Positions 41,270-49,370 of a stretch of 64,000 nucleotides of DNA are shown piece after piece. The DNA lies in NCBI GenBank assembly GCA_964644045.1, contig CAZXUK010000002.1, positions 1 through 64,000 on the forward strand, written 5' to 3'. The DNA is from JAIOTG01 sp964644045. GTDB taxonomy: Bacteria; Patescibacteriota; Patescibacteriia; Patescibacteriales; JAGXOH01. The notes below the pieces were generated by a model. That model ran no database searches, was not told the DNA's origin, and saw only the letters and a program-made list of their open reading frames with translations. The translations under genes and the position numbers were made by a program. Position 1 is the first letter of the stretch, and the number at the start of each line of letters is the position of its first letter.

Positions 41270-42157
41270 ATGGCTCAAGGCTTAGGTAGGGGATTGGGTT
41301 CATTGATCCCCCAAAAACCGAAAAAAACCCAAGCTTCAGCCGGAGAAGGAGATGGTTCGGTGGCTGTTAATGTTTTAAGTTCGCAAGATAAGGATCGAGT
41401 TATTTTGGTTTCTCCGAAAAAAATAAAAGCCAACAAGCTCCAACCCCGCAAATTTTTTTCCGATTCTTCCTTGAATGAATTAATGGATTCCATTAGAAAT
41501 TATGGAATAATTCAGCCCTTGGTGGTTATAAAAAGGGGAGATTCTTATGAATTGGTGGCCGGAGAGCGTCGTTTAAGAGCTTCTAAAAAGATAGGTTTGT
41601 CCGAGGTGCCGGTAATTGTGCGGGATATGGACGAACAAAAGAAATTAGAGGTTTCTTTAGTGGAAAATCTGCAAAGAGAAGATTTAAACCCTATTGAGAA
41701 ATCTTTGGCTTATCGCAAATTAATGGATGAATTTAACTTAACTATTAATGAGTTGGCTAAAAGAGTGGGTAAATCCCGTCCGGTTATTTCCAATAATTTA
41801 AGAATGCTTAATTTGCCCGAAGAAATACAGGAAGCTCTGATGAAAGGAATTATAAACGAAGGACACGCCAATATTTTAACCGGATTGGACTCGGAGGCCA
41901 AACAGTTTAATTTGTTTCGCAAAATAGCCCACGGGAATTTATCTGTAAGAGGAGCGGGGAGCGAGGCCAAGAGAATGGGAGGAACCAAAAAGGCGCGTAT
42001 AAAAAACAATTATGCCGATAAAGATAAAGAAAAGGAGATTAGAAACAGATTGGGCACCAAAGTGGAGATAAAAAGAACGGAAAAAGGAGGTAAGGTTGTA
42101 ATAGATTTTTATTCCGACGAAGAACTCAAGGATATTATTAAAAAAATAAAAGAATAA
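41270..42157 (+). CDS. parB: chromosome partitioning protein ParB
   Basis: The 295-aa protein has the N-terminal ParA-binding peptide GRGLGSLIP and the CTPase motifs QPRKFF and GERRLRASK. It then has ENLQREDLNPIEKSLAY and the helix-turn-helix TINELAKRVGKSRPVISNNLRML, with a C-terminal dimer domain. It binds parS sites; I did not find a convincing parS near it. The operon ends with a long-stem hairpin. Confidence 0.97.
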   Translation: MAQGLGRGLGSLIPQKPKKTQASAGEGDGSVAVNVLSSQDKDRVILVSPKKIKANKLQPRKFFSDSSLNELMDSIRNYGIIQPLVVIKRGDSYELVAGERRLRASKKIGLSEVPVIVRDMDEQKKLEVSLVENLQREDLNPIEKSLAYRKLMDEFNLTINELAKRVGKSRPVISNNLRMLNLPEEIQEALMKGIINEGHANILTGLDSEAKQFNLFRKIAHGNLSVRGAGSEAKRMGGTKKARIKNNYADKDKEKEIRNRLGTKVEIKRTEKGGKVVIDFYSDEELKDIIKKIKE

Positions 42158-42178
42158 ATAAAGATCTGACAAACAAAA

Positions 42179-42230
42179 CCCCACACTTGTCAATAATTTG
42201 GAATTATTTTAAAGTGTGGGGTGTTTCTTT
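42179..42230 (+). terminator. terminator-like long hairpin after parB
   Basis: CCCCACACTT pairs with AAGTGTGGGG. Inside the loop is a second perfect stem, AATAATT/AATTATT. It is followed by TGTTTCTTT, a poor T-tract, so it may also serve to process or stabilise the transcript. Confidence 0.7.
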
Positions 42231-42264
42231 ATGAAAAATTTTACCAATAAAGTGATTTATTTTT

Positions 42265-43593
42265 ATGATGAAATCAACTTATTATATTATTACCATTGGT
42301 TGTCAAATGAACAAATCAGACAGTGAGAGATTTGTCGCTTGTTTGAAAAATTCGGGCTTAAAAGAGGTTTCACAAAGAAAGGAAGCCGATTTGGTGGTGC
42401 TTAACACTTGCGGAGTTCGCCAATCAGCCGAGGACCGTGTTTATGGGCTTATTCCTAAAATAAAGAGGGACAATCCGGGTGTGAAGATAATTTTAACCGG
42501 CTGCCTGAGCCAACGACAAGATGTGCAGCAAAGATTAGGGGATAAAGTGGATTTGTGGTTACCTATTATTGATCTGCCCCTGTTAGATAGATATTTAGAT
42601 CAGCTTTTTAAAGGGAAAAAAGGAGAAAAAATCAAAGTATCCTCTTGTCCCAATAATTATTTAAACATAAGACCCGAGTTAAGATCCGAATTTAGTGCTT
42701 TTATTCCCATAGGTAATGGATGTAATAATTTTTGCGCTTATTGCGTAGTGCCTTATGCTCGGGGCCGAGAAGTTTACAGAGAACCAGAAGAAATTATAAC
42801 CGAGGCGCGGGATTTAATCTCCCGGGGCTACAAGGAAATATTTTTGATCGCCCAAAATGTTAACAGTTATAAAAGTGAAAATTTTGATTTCCCCGATCTA
42901 TTGGAGAAAATTAATAGAGTTGAAGGAGACTTTTGGATCCGTTTTGCCACCAGCCACCCCAAAGATATGAGCGATAAATTGATAAAAGTTATAAAGAAAG
43001 GGAAAAAGATCTGTCCTTATATTCATTTGCCGGTTCAATCCGGTGATAATCGGATTTTAAAAGCCATGAACCGCAAGTATACCCGGGAACATTATCGGGA
43101 GTTGGTTAGAAGGATAAGGAAAAATTGCGATTATAAAGAAATGAACTCGGAGGGAGATAAGTTGCCTGTTTCTCTCACTACGGATATAATAGTGGGCTTC
43201 CCCGGAGAAACCGAGGAAAAATTTAAAAATACGGAAAAATTGTTTAAAGAGATCAATTTTGATATGGCCTATATCGCTCGATACAGCCCCCGTCCCGGCA
43301 CAGTTGCGGCTGAGTGGAGGGATAATGTAAGCTCTCAAGAAAAAAAGGAAAGAGAAGAGGGGTTGATGAGAATTTTGCGCTCAAGCGCTTTAGTCAATAA
43401 CAAAAAATATAAAGGAAAAGTAGTTCGGGTGTTGATAGAGAGCAAAAATAAAAAAGGGGATTATTTGGGTAAAACTTCTACTTATAAAAATGTTAAGATT
43501 AAGCCAAAAATAAAATTAAAGGAAGGGGAGTTTGCTTTGGTCAAAATAAAAAGTTTTGAGGATTTTGGCTTGGAAGGAGAGTTGATTTATTAA
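42265..43593 (+). CDS. miaB: tRNA-2-methylthio-N6-dimethylallyladenosine synthase MiaB
   Basis: The 442-aa methylthiotransferase has the N-terminal UPF0004 domain with its three Cys (TIGCQMNKSDSERF, LNTCGVRQ, LTGCLSQRQ). The radical SAM motif is CNNFCAYCVVPYARGRE and a C-terminal TRAM domain follows. It adds the methylthio group to i6A37 of tRNA, the product of MiaA, which is encoded 0.8 kb downstream. A bidirectional terminator follows. Confidence 0.95.
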   Translation: MMKSTYYIITIGCQMNKSDSERFVACLKNSGLKEVSQRKEADLVVLNTCGVRQSAEDRVYGLIPKIKRDNPGVKIILTGCLSQRQDVQQRLGDKVDLWLPIIDLPLLDRYLDQLFKGKKGEKIKVSSCPNNYLNIRPELRSEFSAFIPIGNGCNNFCAYCVVPYARGREVYREPEEIITEARDLISRGYKEIFLIAQNVNSYKSENFDFPDLLEKINRVEGDFWIRFATSHPKDMSDKLIKVIKKGKKICPYIHLPVQSGDNRILKAMNRKYTREHYRELVRRIRKNCDYKEMNSEGDKLPVSLTTDIIVGFPGETEEKFKNTEKLFKEINFDMAYIARYSPRPGTVAAEWRDNVSSQEKKEREEGLMRILRSSALVNNKKYKGKVVRVLIESKNKKGDYLGKTSTYKNVKIKPKIKLKEGEFALVKIKSFEDFGLEGELIY

Positions 43594-43624
43594 AAAACCC
43601 GAACCTTAGAAGGTCTCGGGTTTT
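43593..43624. terminator. bidirectional terminator between miaB and the YfiH gene
   Basis: AAAACCCGA pairs with TCGGGTTTT with an inner CTT/AAG. T runs on both strands serve the two convergent genes. Confidence 0.85.
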
Positions 43625-43628
43625 GATT

Positions 43629-44354
43629 TTAAGTGATTGTTTTTAAAAAGATCAAGTTTCTTTCCATTTCGCCTGCGCGGAAGGAAAAAAGATCCTTTGA
43701 TTCATAGGAGCATTTTCTAAAGATCGTTAGATTTGAGTTGCGGACTCCGATTTCCAATAGTTGAAGTTCAATAATCGAGGCCAGGTCCAGGCGGTTGTTT
43801 TCCATAAGTCTCGAGAATACGTTTTTCCACTCTTCTCCGATCTCGTAGCACCGGGGGCAAATTCCGCCCCAAATAATAATTTTGGTTTTTTCGAGATTCA
43901 GACCTTGGCTCGAGAATTTTTTTAAGAGTTTTCCGCCTATTCCCAGGTTAGTGCCGTATAAACCGGAGTGTATGAGAAAGAAATTACCTCCGTCGCTACC
44001 AATAATGATAGGGCAGTCACCGGTGGTAAATCCTAAAGCTATTTTGCTCCTTTCCGGAAAAACTCCGGTTTTCAAAAACAGAGCATCGCATTTTTTGATT
44101 TGCGGTCTTTTTCCTCCCGGTTTGACAAACCAGCATTTATCTTTTTGTTCCGGAAAAGGGAGGAAAAAATAGTTCACCCCCAAAAGATTTTGGAATTTTT
44201 TTATTCTTCCCAGGGCTTTATTTCTTTTTTGTTCGTCTTTTTGGGTGGTTGCGTTAAAATCCCCCAAATTTTTTAAAGTAATTCCCGAAATGATATCTTG
44301 TGAAAAAAAATCTTTAAAAAAGATCAATTTTCCGTTATAATTTTGAGTATTCAA
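43629..44354 (-). CDS. YfiH/PgeF family (laccase-domain) protein
   Basis: The 241-aa protein shows the family motifs in order, GFTTGDCPIIIGSDG, FLIHSGLYGTNLG and GGICPRCYEIGEEWKNVF. The His and Cys residues are the zinc site. Family members act as purine nucleoside phosphorylases/adenosine deaminases or cell-wall-precursor editing enzymes; which activity applies here is not known. The sequence is divergent (SGLYG for the usual AGWRG). It is convergent with miaB. Confidence 0.8.
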   Translation of the reverse strand: MNTQNYNGKLIFFKDFFSQDIISGITLKNLGDFNATTQKDEQKRNKALGRIKKFQNLLGVNYFFLPFPEQKDKCWFVKPGGKRPQIKKCDALFLKTGVFPERSKIALGFTTGDCPIIIGSDGGNFFLIHSGLYGTNLGIGGKLLKKFSSQGLNLEKTKIIIWGGICPRCYEIGEEWKNVFSRLMENNRLDLASIIELQLLEIGVRNSNLTIFRKCSYESKDLFSFRAGEMERNLIFLKTIT

Positions 44355-44425
44355 AGCATCCTCCCTTTTTAATTTGTTTTTTAAAGAACTATTAGTTTAT
44401 ATTAGATTAATATTTTAATTAAGTC

Positions 44426-45376
44426 ATGTCAAATGATAAAAAAGATAAAATTATAGTAATCGTCGGGCCTACAGCCAGCGGAAAAACCGGTTTGGCGGTA
44501 GATTTGGCTTTTAGATATGGCGGAGAGATCATTAGCGCCGACAGCAGGCAGGTTTATAAGGGTATGGATGTGGGCACAGGCAAGGATTTGGGCGAATATA
44601 AAAGAACTGAAAAAGGGAAAAAAATAAAAATTCCTTATTATTTAATTGATTTGGTTAGCCCAAAAACCGAGTTTAATTTGGCTAAATATTACAAGAAAGC
44701 TGAGAAATGTTTAGCTCAAATTTTAAAAAAGGGAAAACTTCCCATAATTGCGGGCGGAACCGGCCTTTATGCTCAGGCCTTGGTAGAGGGATATAATCTA
44801 AAAGCGGTTAAGCCCGATCCGGAATTCAGAAGGAGAATGAAAAATTTATCCGCCTCCGAGCTGTACAAAAAATTAGAACAGCTAAACCCCCGAACTGCGC
44901 GAAAGCTTAACAATAGTGATAAAAACAATCCTCGTCGATTGATTCGTTATTTGGAAAATTTAAAGAAAGGGCAAAGTGTTTCTGACCTTGATTGTCAAGT
45001 TGATAAAAACAGAGAATTTTTGGTTTTAGCTCTTTTTTCCGGGGAAGAAATTTTAAAAAAAAGAATTTATAAAAGATTAAAGCAAAGAATAGAAAAAGAA
45101 GGGATGATCCAAGAGGTGAGCGATCTTCATAAACATAAGAAAGTAAGTTGGAAGCGACTGAAAGGTTTCGGTTTGGAATATAGATATGTCAGCCGGTATT
45201 TGCAAGGAGAGATAAGCAAGGAAGATTTGTTAAATGATCTTTATATAGCTATTTATCAATTTGCCAAAAGGCAGATTACTTGGTTGCGGCGTTGGGAGCG
45301 CCAGGGAAGAGAAATTATTTGGGCAAAAAACAGACAAGAAGCTTTCAGGCAAGTAAAGGAATTTTTAAAAAAATAA
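44426..45376 (+). CDS. miaA: tRNA dimethylallyltransferase MiaA
   Basis: The 316-aa protein has the P-loop IVGPTASGKTGLAVDLA, the catalytic region SADSRQVYKGMDVGTGKD, and GGTGLYAQALVEGYN, all standard for MiaA. It prenylates A37 of tRNAs reading UNN codons, including the tRNA-Leu(CAA) and tRNA-Ser(TGA) of this window, both of which have A37. MiaB then modifies the product. Confidence 0.97.
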   Translation: MSNDKKDKIIVIVGPTASGKTGLAVDLAFRYGGEIISADSRQVYKGMDVGTGKDLGEYKRTEKGKKIKIPYYLIDLVSPKTEFNLAKYYKKAEKCLAQILKKGKLPIIAGGTGLYAQALVEGYNLKAVKPDPEFRRRMKNLSASELYKKLEQLNPRTARKLNNSDKNNPRRLIRYLENLKKGQSVSDLDCQVDKNREFLVLALFSGEEILKKRIYKRLKQRIEKEGMIQEVSDLHKHKKVSWKRLKGFGLEYRYVSRYLQGEISKEDLLNDLYIAIYQFAKRQITWLRRWERQGREIIWAKNRQEAFRQVKEFLKK

Positions 45377-45377
45377 G

Positions 45378-45404
45378 AACCCGCTTTTTGTTAAAGCGGG
45401 TTTT
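45378..45404 (+). terminator. intrinsic terminator after miaA
   Basis: AACCCGCTTT pairs with AAAGCGGGTT around a short loop and is followed by TTTT. It also lies just past the 3' end of the small minus-strand gene. Confidence 0.9.
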
Positions 45405-45411
45405 GTTAAAA

Positions 45412-45654
45412 TTAAGCCATTTCCCGGCAATTTTTGGAGCTACAAATTTTTTTGGGGAGGTTTTCTATTTCTTGAGAGGTTATATCTATTACTGTTGATT
45501 GGAATTTATGAAAACCCAAATTTCTTTCCTCTTGGCCGTTTTCCTCTTCAATAAGACATATCCCCAGGATTTTTCGGCAGTAAGGACAAACTCCTTGAAT
45601 TTTCACCCAACAAATCCCTTCATTGCTTTTTACTCTTCTTTTTAAATTTTTCAT
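45412..45654 (-). CDS. small Cys-containing protein of unknown function
   Basis: Start chosen at the ATG at 45654, 6 bases behind AAGGAGG on the minus strand; this gives 80 aa. A GTG two codons earlier also fits the frame. Two Cys groups (CPYCRKILGIC and CSSKNC) suggest a zinc-binding fold. Unknown function. The strong ribosome site and the flanking terminators on both sides support it as a real gene. The overlapping plus-strand frame at 45280-45498 has no such support. Confidence 0.65.
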   Translation of the reverse strand: MKNLKRRVKSNEGICWVKIQGVCPYCRKILGICLIEEENGQEERNLGFHKFQSTVIDITSQEIENLPKKICSSKNCREMA

Positions 45655-45714
45655 GGCCACCCTCCTTTTTGAAAAATGTTTTAAATCTCTTGCTTTAAAA
45701 AAGATGGATTAATA

Positions 45715-45747
45715 AAAACAAAACCGGGGTTATCCCGGTTTTGTTTT
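45715..45747. terminator. bidirectional terminator between two minus-strand genes
   Basis: AAAACAAAACCGGG pairs with CCCGGTTTTGTTTT. On the minus strand it follows the coiled-coil gene. Confidence 0.85.
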
Positions 45748-45774
45748 TATTTAATATTTTTTTTATTTTTCATA

Positions 45775-46551
45775 TTAGTCGTTTATTGTATTTTGGTTAT
45801 TGTCTTCATCTTCTTCTTTAATAATTTTACCATAAACATCTTGAAATTTTGATTTTAAATTTTCGACTTTTTGATTGACCTTATTCGAAAAATTTTTTTG
45901 AGATAATTTTTCCAATTCTTTTAAGGTATTTTCAATATTATTTTTTTGAATTTTAAATTCTTCCTCATTCCATTCGGAATATTCGTCAAAAGTTTTTTGT
46001 ATCCGATCCAATTTTGTTTGATATTCTTTTATCTTTTTATCCACTTTAAATTTTAATTCATTCCTCACTTTCTGCATTTTTTCTTTTTCATCTGTCATTT
46101 CGCGCAATAAATTTCTCAATTTAATTGGGATTTCATCTTCTTCTGGGGTTTCATCTTCTTCTGGGGTTTTATCTTCTCCTGGGGCTTCATCTTTTTCTGG
46201 GGTTTCATCTTCTTCTGGGGTTTCATTTTTTAAATTTTCTGAATTATCCAAAATAAAATTTCTTAATTCTTTTATGGTTTTGGTTAAGTCTTCAATATAA
46301 TCATCCAAATCTTCATTTGTCCACTCTGAAAAAGAATAATTTTCTAACTTTTTTTGTTTACATTTCCGGATTAAATTTTTAGCTTCTGTCTTTAACTTTT
46401 TTTTATTAGCTTCTTCTTCTTTTTTTGTTATATCTTCTTCGCTAAAACCCTTTGCTTTCATTTCTTCTCTTTCAGCCTTATTATAGGAAATTTTTCCCTC
46501 AGTATAGTTTTGAGGTGTTTGATTATTTAGCATATCTTCTAAATTTTTCAT
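45775..46551 (-). CDS. coiled-coil protein with an acidic TPEEDE repeat
   Basis: Start placed at the ATG at 46551, which leaves the perfect promoter at 46580-46608 outside the gene; the longer frame to 46608 would run through that promoter. The 258-aa protein is nearly all helix-forming Lys/Glu/Asn. About residues 120-150 hold five or six copies of a 6-residue unit such as TPEEDE. Two related segments, NYSFSEWTNEDLDDYIEDL and FDEYSEWNEEEFKIQKNNI, look like an internal duplication. No membrane or catalytic motif. Unknown function; single-gene unit. Confidence 0.75.
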   Translation of the reverse strand: MKNLEDMLNNQTPQNYTEGKISYNKAEREEMKAKGFSEEDITKKEEEANKKKLKTEAKNLIRKCKQKKLENYSFSEWTNEDLDDYIEDLTKTIKELRNFILDNSENLKNETPEEDETPEKDEAPGEDKTPEEDETPEEDEIPIKLRNLLREMTDEKEKMQKVRNELKFKVDKKIKEYQTKLDRIQKTFDEYSEWNEEEFKIQKNNIENTLKELEKLSQKNFSNKVNQKVENLKSKFQDVYGKIIKEEDEDNNQNTIND

Positions 46552-46579
46552 AAATAAAAGTTTATTTTTATATATTTTT

Positions 46580-46608
46580 ATTATACAGTATAAATCAAAA
46601 TTTGTCAA
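46580..46608 (-). promoter_or_regulatory. consensus sigma-70 promoter
   Basis: TTGACA, exactly 17 bases, then TATAAT on the minus strand. Both hexamers are perfect, and the promoter faces the coiled-coil gene. Confidence 0.9.
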
Positions 46609-46613
46609 GCATT

Positions 46614-48122
46614 TTAGCCTAAAATTTCCTTAAGTATTTGGCTTACTTTTTGCGGGTTGGCTTTGCCTTTGGTGGCGGCCATGGTTTGGCCCACAAAATA
46701 TTGCAGAACATTGGTTTTGCCTTGTTTATATTGCTCTACCTGAGCTTCGTTTTTAGACAAGATCTCTTTGATTATATTTTCCAACTCTCCTTCATTATCC
46801 ATTTGCTCCAAGCCCTCTTCTTTCATAATATCCGAAGGATCGCCCCCGTTTTTATACATTATTTGCAGTATTCTTTGACCGGCACTGGAGTTTATTTTTT
46901 GGTTGTAAACCAAGGAAATAAGTTCGGCAAAATTTTCCGGAGTTATTTTTATATCCGTAATTTTTTCTCCGCTTTCGCGCAGGTGTTTAAAAAGTTCGCT
47001 TACCAACCAATTGGAGGCGGATTTGGCCAATTTCTTTTTTTGTCTCTCCCAATTGTCTCCTTGAGAGTCAATCCAGGCTCTTAATTCGCTAATAACTTCT
47101 TCCGTATAATCGGCCACATTTTTGTCCGAGCTTAAAATTTCAGCGATCTCCTCTTCGAAATTGTATTGCTCTAAAAATCTTTTTTTCTTTTCCGGGGGGA
47201 GTTCAATTAGATGAGTTTTGATTTCCTCTATCCATTTGTTGTTGATTCTAAGAGGGGGGATATCCGGCTCGGGAAAGTAACGATAATCATCCGAAGTTTC
47301 CTTAATTCTTTGTCTTATGCTTTCTCCTCGGTTTTCATTCCAGCCTCTGGTTTCTTGGCAGAGCTCCTCTTCTTCCTTTAATGCCTTGATTTGTCTTTCA
47401 GTTTCGTATTTTATTGCTTTTTCCAAAGCTCTAAAAGAATTAATATTTTTTAATTCCACTTTGGGATTGAGTTTATATCCTTTTTTAGCTTTGATCTCGC
47501 AATTTCCTTTATATTCCCATTTTTCTTTTTCCTGCACGCTGACATTGGCCTCGCAGCGCATTTGCCCTTTTTCCATGTCCGCATCACTGATATCCAGGTA
47601 TCTTAAAATCTGTTGATAAGTTTGGCAGAATTTTTTAGCGGTTTGGGCATCCGGGATAACCGGCTCGGTAACCATTTCAATCAAAGGGGTGCCGGCGCGA
47701 TTATAATCCATTAAAGAATAATTTTTTCCTTCCGGATGTCTTGATTTTCCCGTGTCTTCTTCTAAGTGTATTCGGGTAATGTTAATTTTTTGGTTATTTA
47801 TTTCCAAATAACCATCATAAACAAAGGGGAGATCGTATTGGGAAATTTGGTATCCTTTGGGCAGATCAGGATAGAAGTAATTTTTTCGATCGAATTTTGA
47901 TAGTTGACTAATTTTCCCCTTCAATCCCAATCCCAAAAGAATTGTCCATTCAATTGCCTGCCTATTAGGATAAGGAAGAGTTCCGGGGTGCCCCATACAG
48001 ATAGGGCAGACTGTTGTGTTTGGCTCCTTGTCTTCGGCATCATTATCGCATCGACAAAACATTTTGGATTTGGTTTTAAGTTCGGCATGAATTTCCAGCC
48101 CGATTATAACATCGTATTCCAT
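46614..48122 (-). CDS. gatB: Asp-tRNA(Asn)/Glu-tRNA(Gln) amidotransferase subunit B
   Basis: The 502-aa protein starts MEYDVIIGLEIHAELKTKSK and has CPICMGHPGTLPYPNRQAIE, the zinc/tRNA motifs DLPKGYQISQYDLP and IHLEEDTGKSRH, and the C-terminal YqeY-like helical domain. It transfers ammonia from GatA to the mischarged tRNA, so this organism makes Gln-tRNA and/or Asn-tRNA indirectly. gatA and gatC are not in the window. Confidence 0.97.
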   Translation of the reverse strand: MEYDVIIGLEIHAELKTKSKMFCRCDNDAEDKEPNTTVCPICMGHPGTLPYPNRQAIEWTILLGLGLKGKISQLSKFDRKNYFYPDLPKGYQISQYDLPFVYDGYLEINNQKINITRIHLEEDTGKSRHPEGKNYSLMDYNRAGTPLIEMVTEPVIPDAQTAKKFCQTYQQILRYLDISDADMEKGQMRCEANVSVQEKEKWEYKGNCEIKAKKGYKLNPKVELKNINSFRALEKAIKYETERQIKALKEEEELCQETRGWNENRGESIRQRIKETSDDYRYFPEPDIPPLRINNKWIEEIKTHLIELPPEKKKRFLEQYNFEEEIAEILSSDKNVADYTEEVISELRAWIDSQGDNWERQKKKLAKSASNWLVSELFKHLRESGEKITDIKITPENFAELISLVYNQKINSSAGQRILQIMYKNGGDPSDIMKEEGLEQMDNEGELENIIKEILSKNEAQVEQYKQGKTNVLQYFVGQTMAATKGKANPQKVSQILKEILG

Positions 48123-48154
48123 AAAATATTAGAGGATTATTCTTTATTGTCTTT

Positions 48155-48183
48155 ATTCTATCTTAAATCGGGTTTAAAATCAA
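48155..48183 (-). promoter_or_regulatory. gatB promoter
   Basis: TTGATT, a 17-base spacer, then TAGAAT on the minus strand. The leader is about 25-30 bases. Confidence 0.5.
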
Positions 48184-48191
48184 GGTAGAGT

Positions 48192-48214
48192 AAATCCGGG
48201 GATTTCCCGGATTT
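48192..48214. terminator. hairpin after the 48215-48772 kinase gene
   Basis: AAATCCGGG pairs with CCCGGATTT around GATTT, directly behind the stop codon of the minus-strand gene. The minus-strand T-tract is short, so termination may be incomplete. Confidence 0.55.
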
Positions 48215-48772
48215 TTATATTTTGTTTATGGTTTTTATGATTTCTTTTTCCAGTTCTTTTTTACTGCCGTTGTTGTCAATTCGGAAACTTGCCTTTTTAC
48301 CCAAAAGAGGAACATCTTTCTCCGTGCCTGTTTTTTCTTTGCTTAAAAAAGATTTATAGCTTTGTCCGGCTTCTTGTTTTTTCTCTCCTCGTTTTTTGCT
48401 TCTTTCGTATCTTGTTTGGGGATCGGCGGTAACATAAATGGATTTAAAATTTTTGCCATATTCTTTTTCAAAAGGCGCCATATCCCCCTTCATTCTGATT
48501 CCGTCCACAACAACCAATTCTTCCTTGGCTTGTTCCACTTCTTTAAGCATGGCCTTCATTAATACCTCATCCCCGAAGGCCTTTTTTAAGGATAGGGCCA
48601 GTTTAGATAAATTATCCCGGCTATATTCCAAAAAAAGATTATCCAAAACTTTTTTTAGAATATCAGAGGTGGTTAGTCTTATCCCCCCGAATTTTTTAAC
48701 GATTATCTCCGCGGCCGCGCCTTTTCCTCCGGCCTGCTCTCCGATTATACCGATTACTTTTTTTTCTTTCAT
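48215..48772 (-). CDS. P-loop nucleotide kinase (dephospho-CoA kinase-like / UPF0200-like)
   Basis: The 185-aa protein has the P-loop GIIGEQAGGKGAAA (GGKG in place of SGKS), LVVVDGIRMKGD, and TADPQTRYERSKKRG. It is a paralogue of the product of 50050-50604, sharing VDGIR and the ADPxTRYxR motif. Similar archaeal proteins (UPF0200) are annotated as dephospho-CoA kinase-like. The location in a deoxynucleotide gene cluster suggests a nucleoside monophosphate substrate, but this is inferred. A strong promoter is not obvious. Confidence 0.75.
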   Translation of the reverse strand: MKEKKVIGIIGEQAGGKGAAAEIIVKKFGGIRLTTSDILKKVLDNLFLEYSRDNLSKLALSLKKAFGDEVLMKAMLKEVEQAKEELVVVDGIRMKGDMAPFEKEYGKNFKSIYVTADPQTRYERSKKRGEKKQEAGQSYKSFLSKEKTGTEKDVPLLGKKASFRIDNNGSKKELEKEIIKTINKI

Positions 48773-48831
48773 CTTAATATGAATTAATTTTTATTATTTA
48801 ATTTTATAAGAAAAAAAAGGAAAAGGCAAAT

Positions 48832-48862
48832 AAAAAAAACCGAGTTTTATTACTCGGCTTTT
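48832..48862 (-). terminator. intrinsic terminator after the 41-aa ORF
   Basis: On the minus strand GCCGAGT pairs with ACTCGGT around AATAAA and is followed by a T-rich run. It directly follows the small ORF at 48880-49005. Confidence 0.85.
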
Positions 48863-48879
48863 GGTTTTTTATAAAAATT

Positions 48880-49005
48880 TTAGAAGTGTATTTGGGGATC
48901 GTCTTTTTGGTTTAATTTTTTTAAGTTTTCGTAAAAAATTATGCCAATACCCAAAATTGCTTTTAAAGTCCGGAATAAGTTTTTAAAAGATTGAATAATT
49001 TTCAT
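48880..49005 (-). CDS. 41-aa small amphipathic peptide
   Basis: The frame starts at an ATG 5 bases behind AAAGGAGGG, one of the best ribosome sites in the window. It encodes MKIIQSFKNLFRTLKAILGI followed by GIIFYENLKKLNQKDDPQIHF. The first 28 residues would form a basic amphipathic or membrane-lying helix. A terminator follows at once. It is below the length limit of usual gene calling. It could be a membrane-active peptide, but no partner gene is visible. Confidence 0.6.
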   Translation of the reverse strand: MKIIQSFKNLFRTLKAILGIGIIFYENLKKLNQKDDPQIHF

Positions 49006-49038
49006 TTTACCCTCCTTTTTAAAATTTTAAATATTTGA

Positions 49039-49368
49039 TCAACGATCATCCCCGTCGCCTTTAATAACTCCTTCATCTAATCTTTTAAAAAGTTTTTTTA
49101 AATTGTTTTCCGCCACTTCTTCCAGATCTATTCCCAGTTCAGTTGAGAGTTGGCTTAAGTACCACAAGACATCGCCCAGTTCTTTTTTTAGAGTATTTTT
49201 GCTTTCTTCATCTAATTTGTTATCTTTGTCCCTGATGATTTTTTTTATTTTCTCCGCCACCTCCCCGGCTTCTCCGGCCAAGCCCAGAGTAGGGTAAATA
49301 AAATTATTATCAACATCGGGATAAAGCGCGGTTTGGCGCGATTTTTTTTGGTAGTCTTCAAAAGTCAT
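49039..49368 (-). CDS. MazG-like nucleotide pyrophosphohydrolase
   Basis: The 109-aa protein is a single MazG/RS21-C6-type domain with the metal-binding pattern LAGEAGEVAEKIKK and KKELGDVLWYLSQL. Such enzymes remove non-canonical or excess (d)NTPs. It lies 2 bases from tmk, within the deoxynucleotide cluster. Confidence 0.9.
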   Translation of the reverse strand: MTFEDYQKKSRQTALYPDVDNNFIYPTLGLAGEAGEVAEKIKKIIRDKDNKLDEESKNTLKKELGDVLWYLSQLSTELGIDLEEVAENNLKKLFKRLDEGVIKGDGDDR

Positions 49369-49370
49369 AT

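Noticed and set aside
45280..45498. Plus-strand 72-aa frame after miaA
   Set aside because: It overlaps the end of miaA and the terminator, and the opposite strand has a gene with a strong ribosome site.
46552..46608. N-terminal extension of the coiled-coil protein to 46608
   Set aside because: The extension overlaps a perfect -35/-10 promoter, and there is a downstream ATG at 46551.
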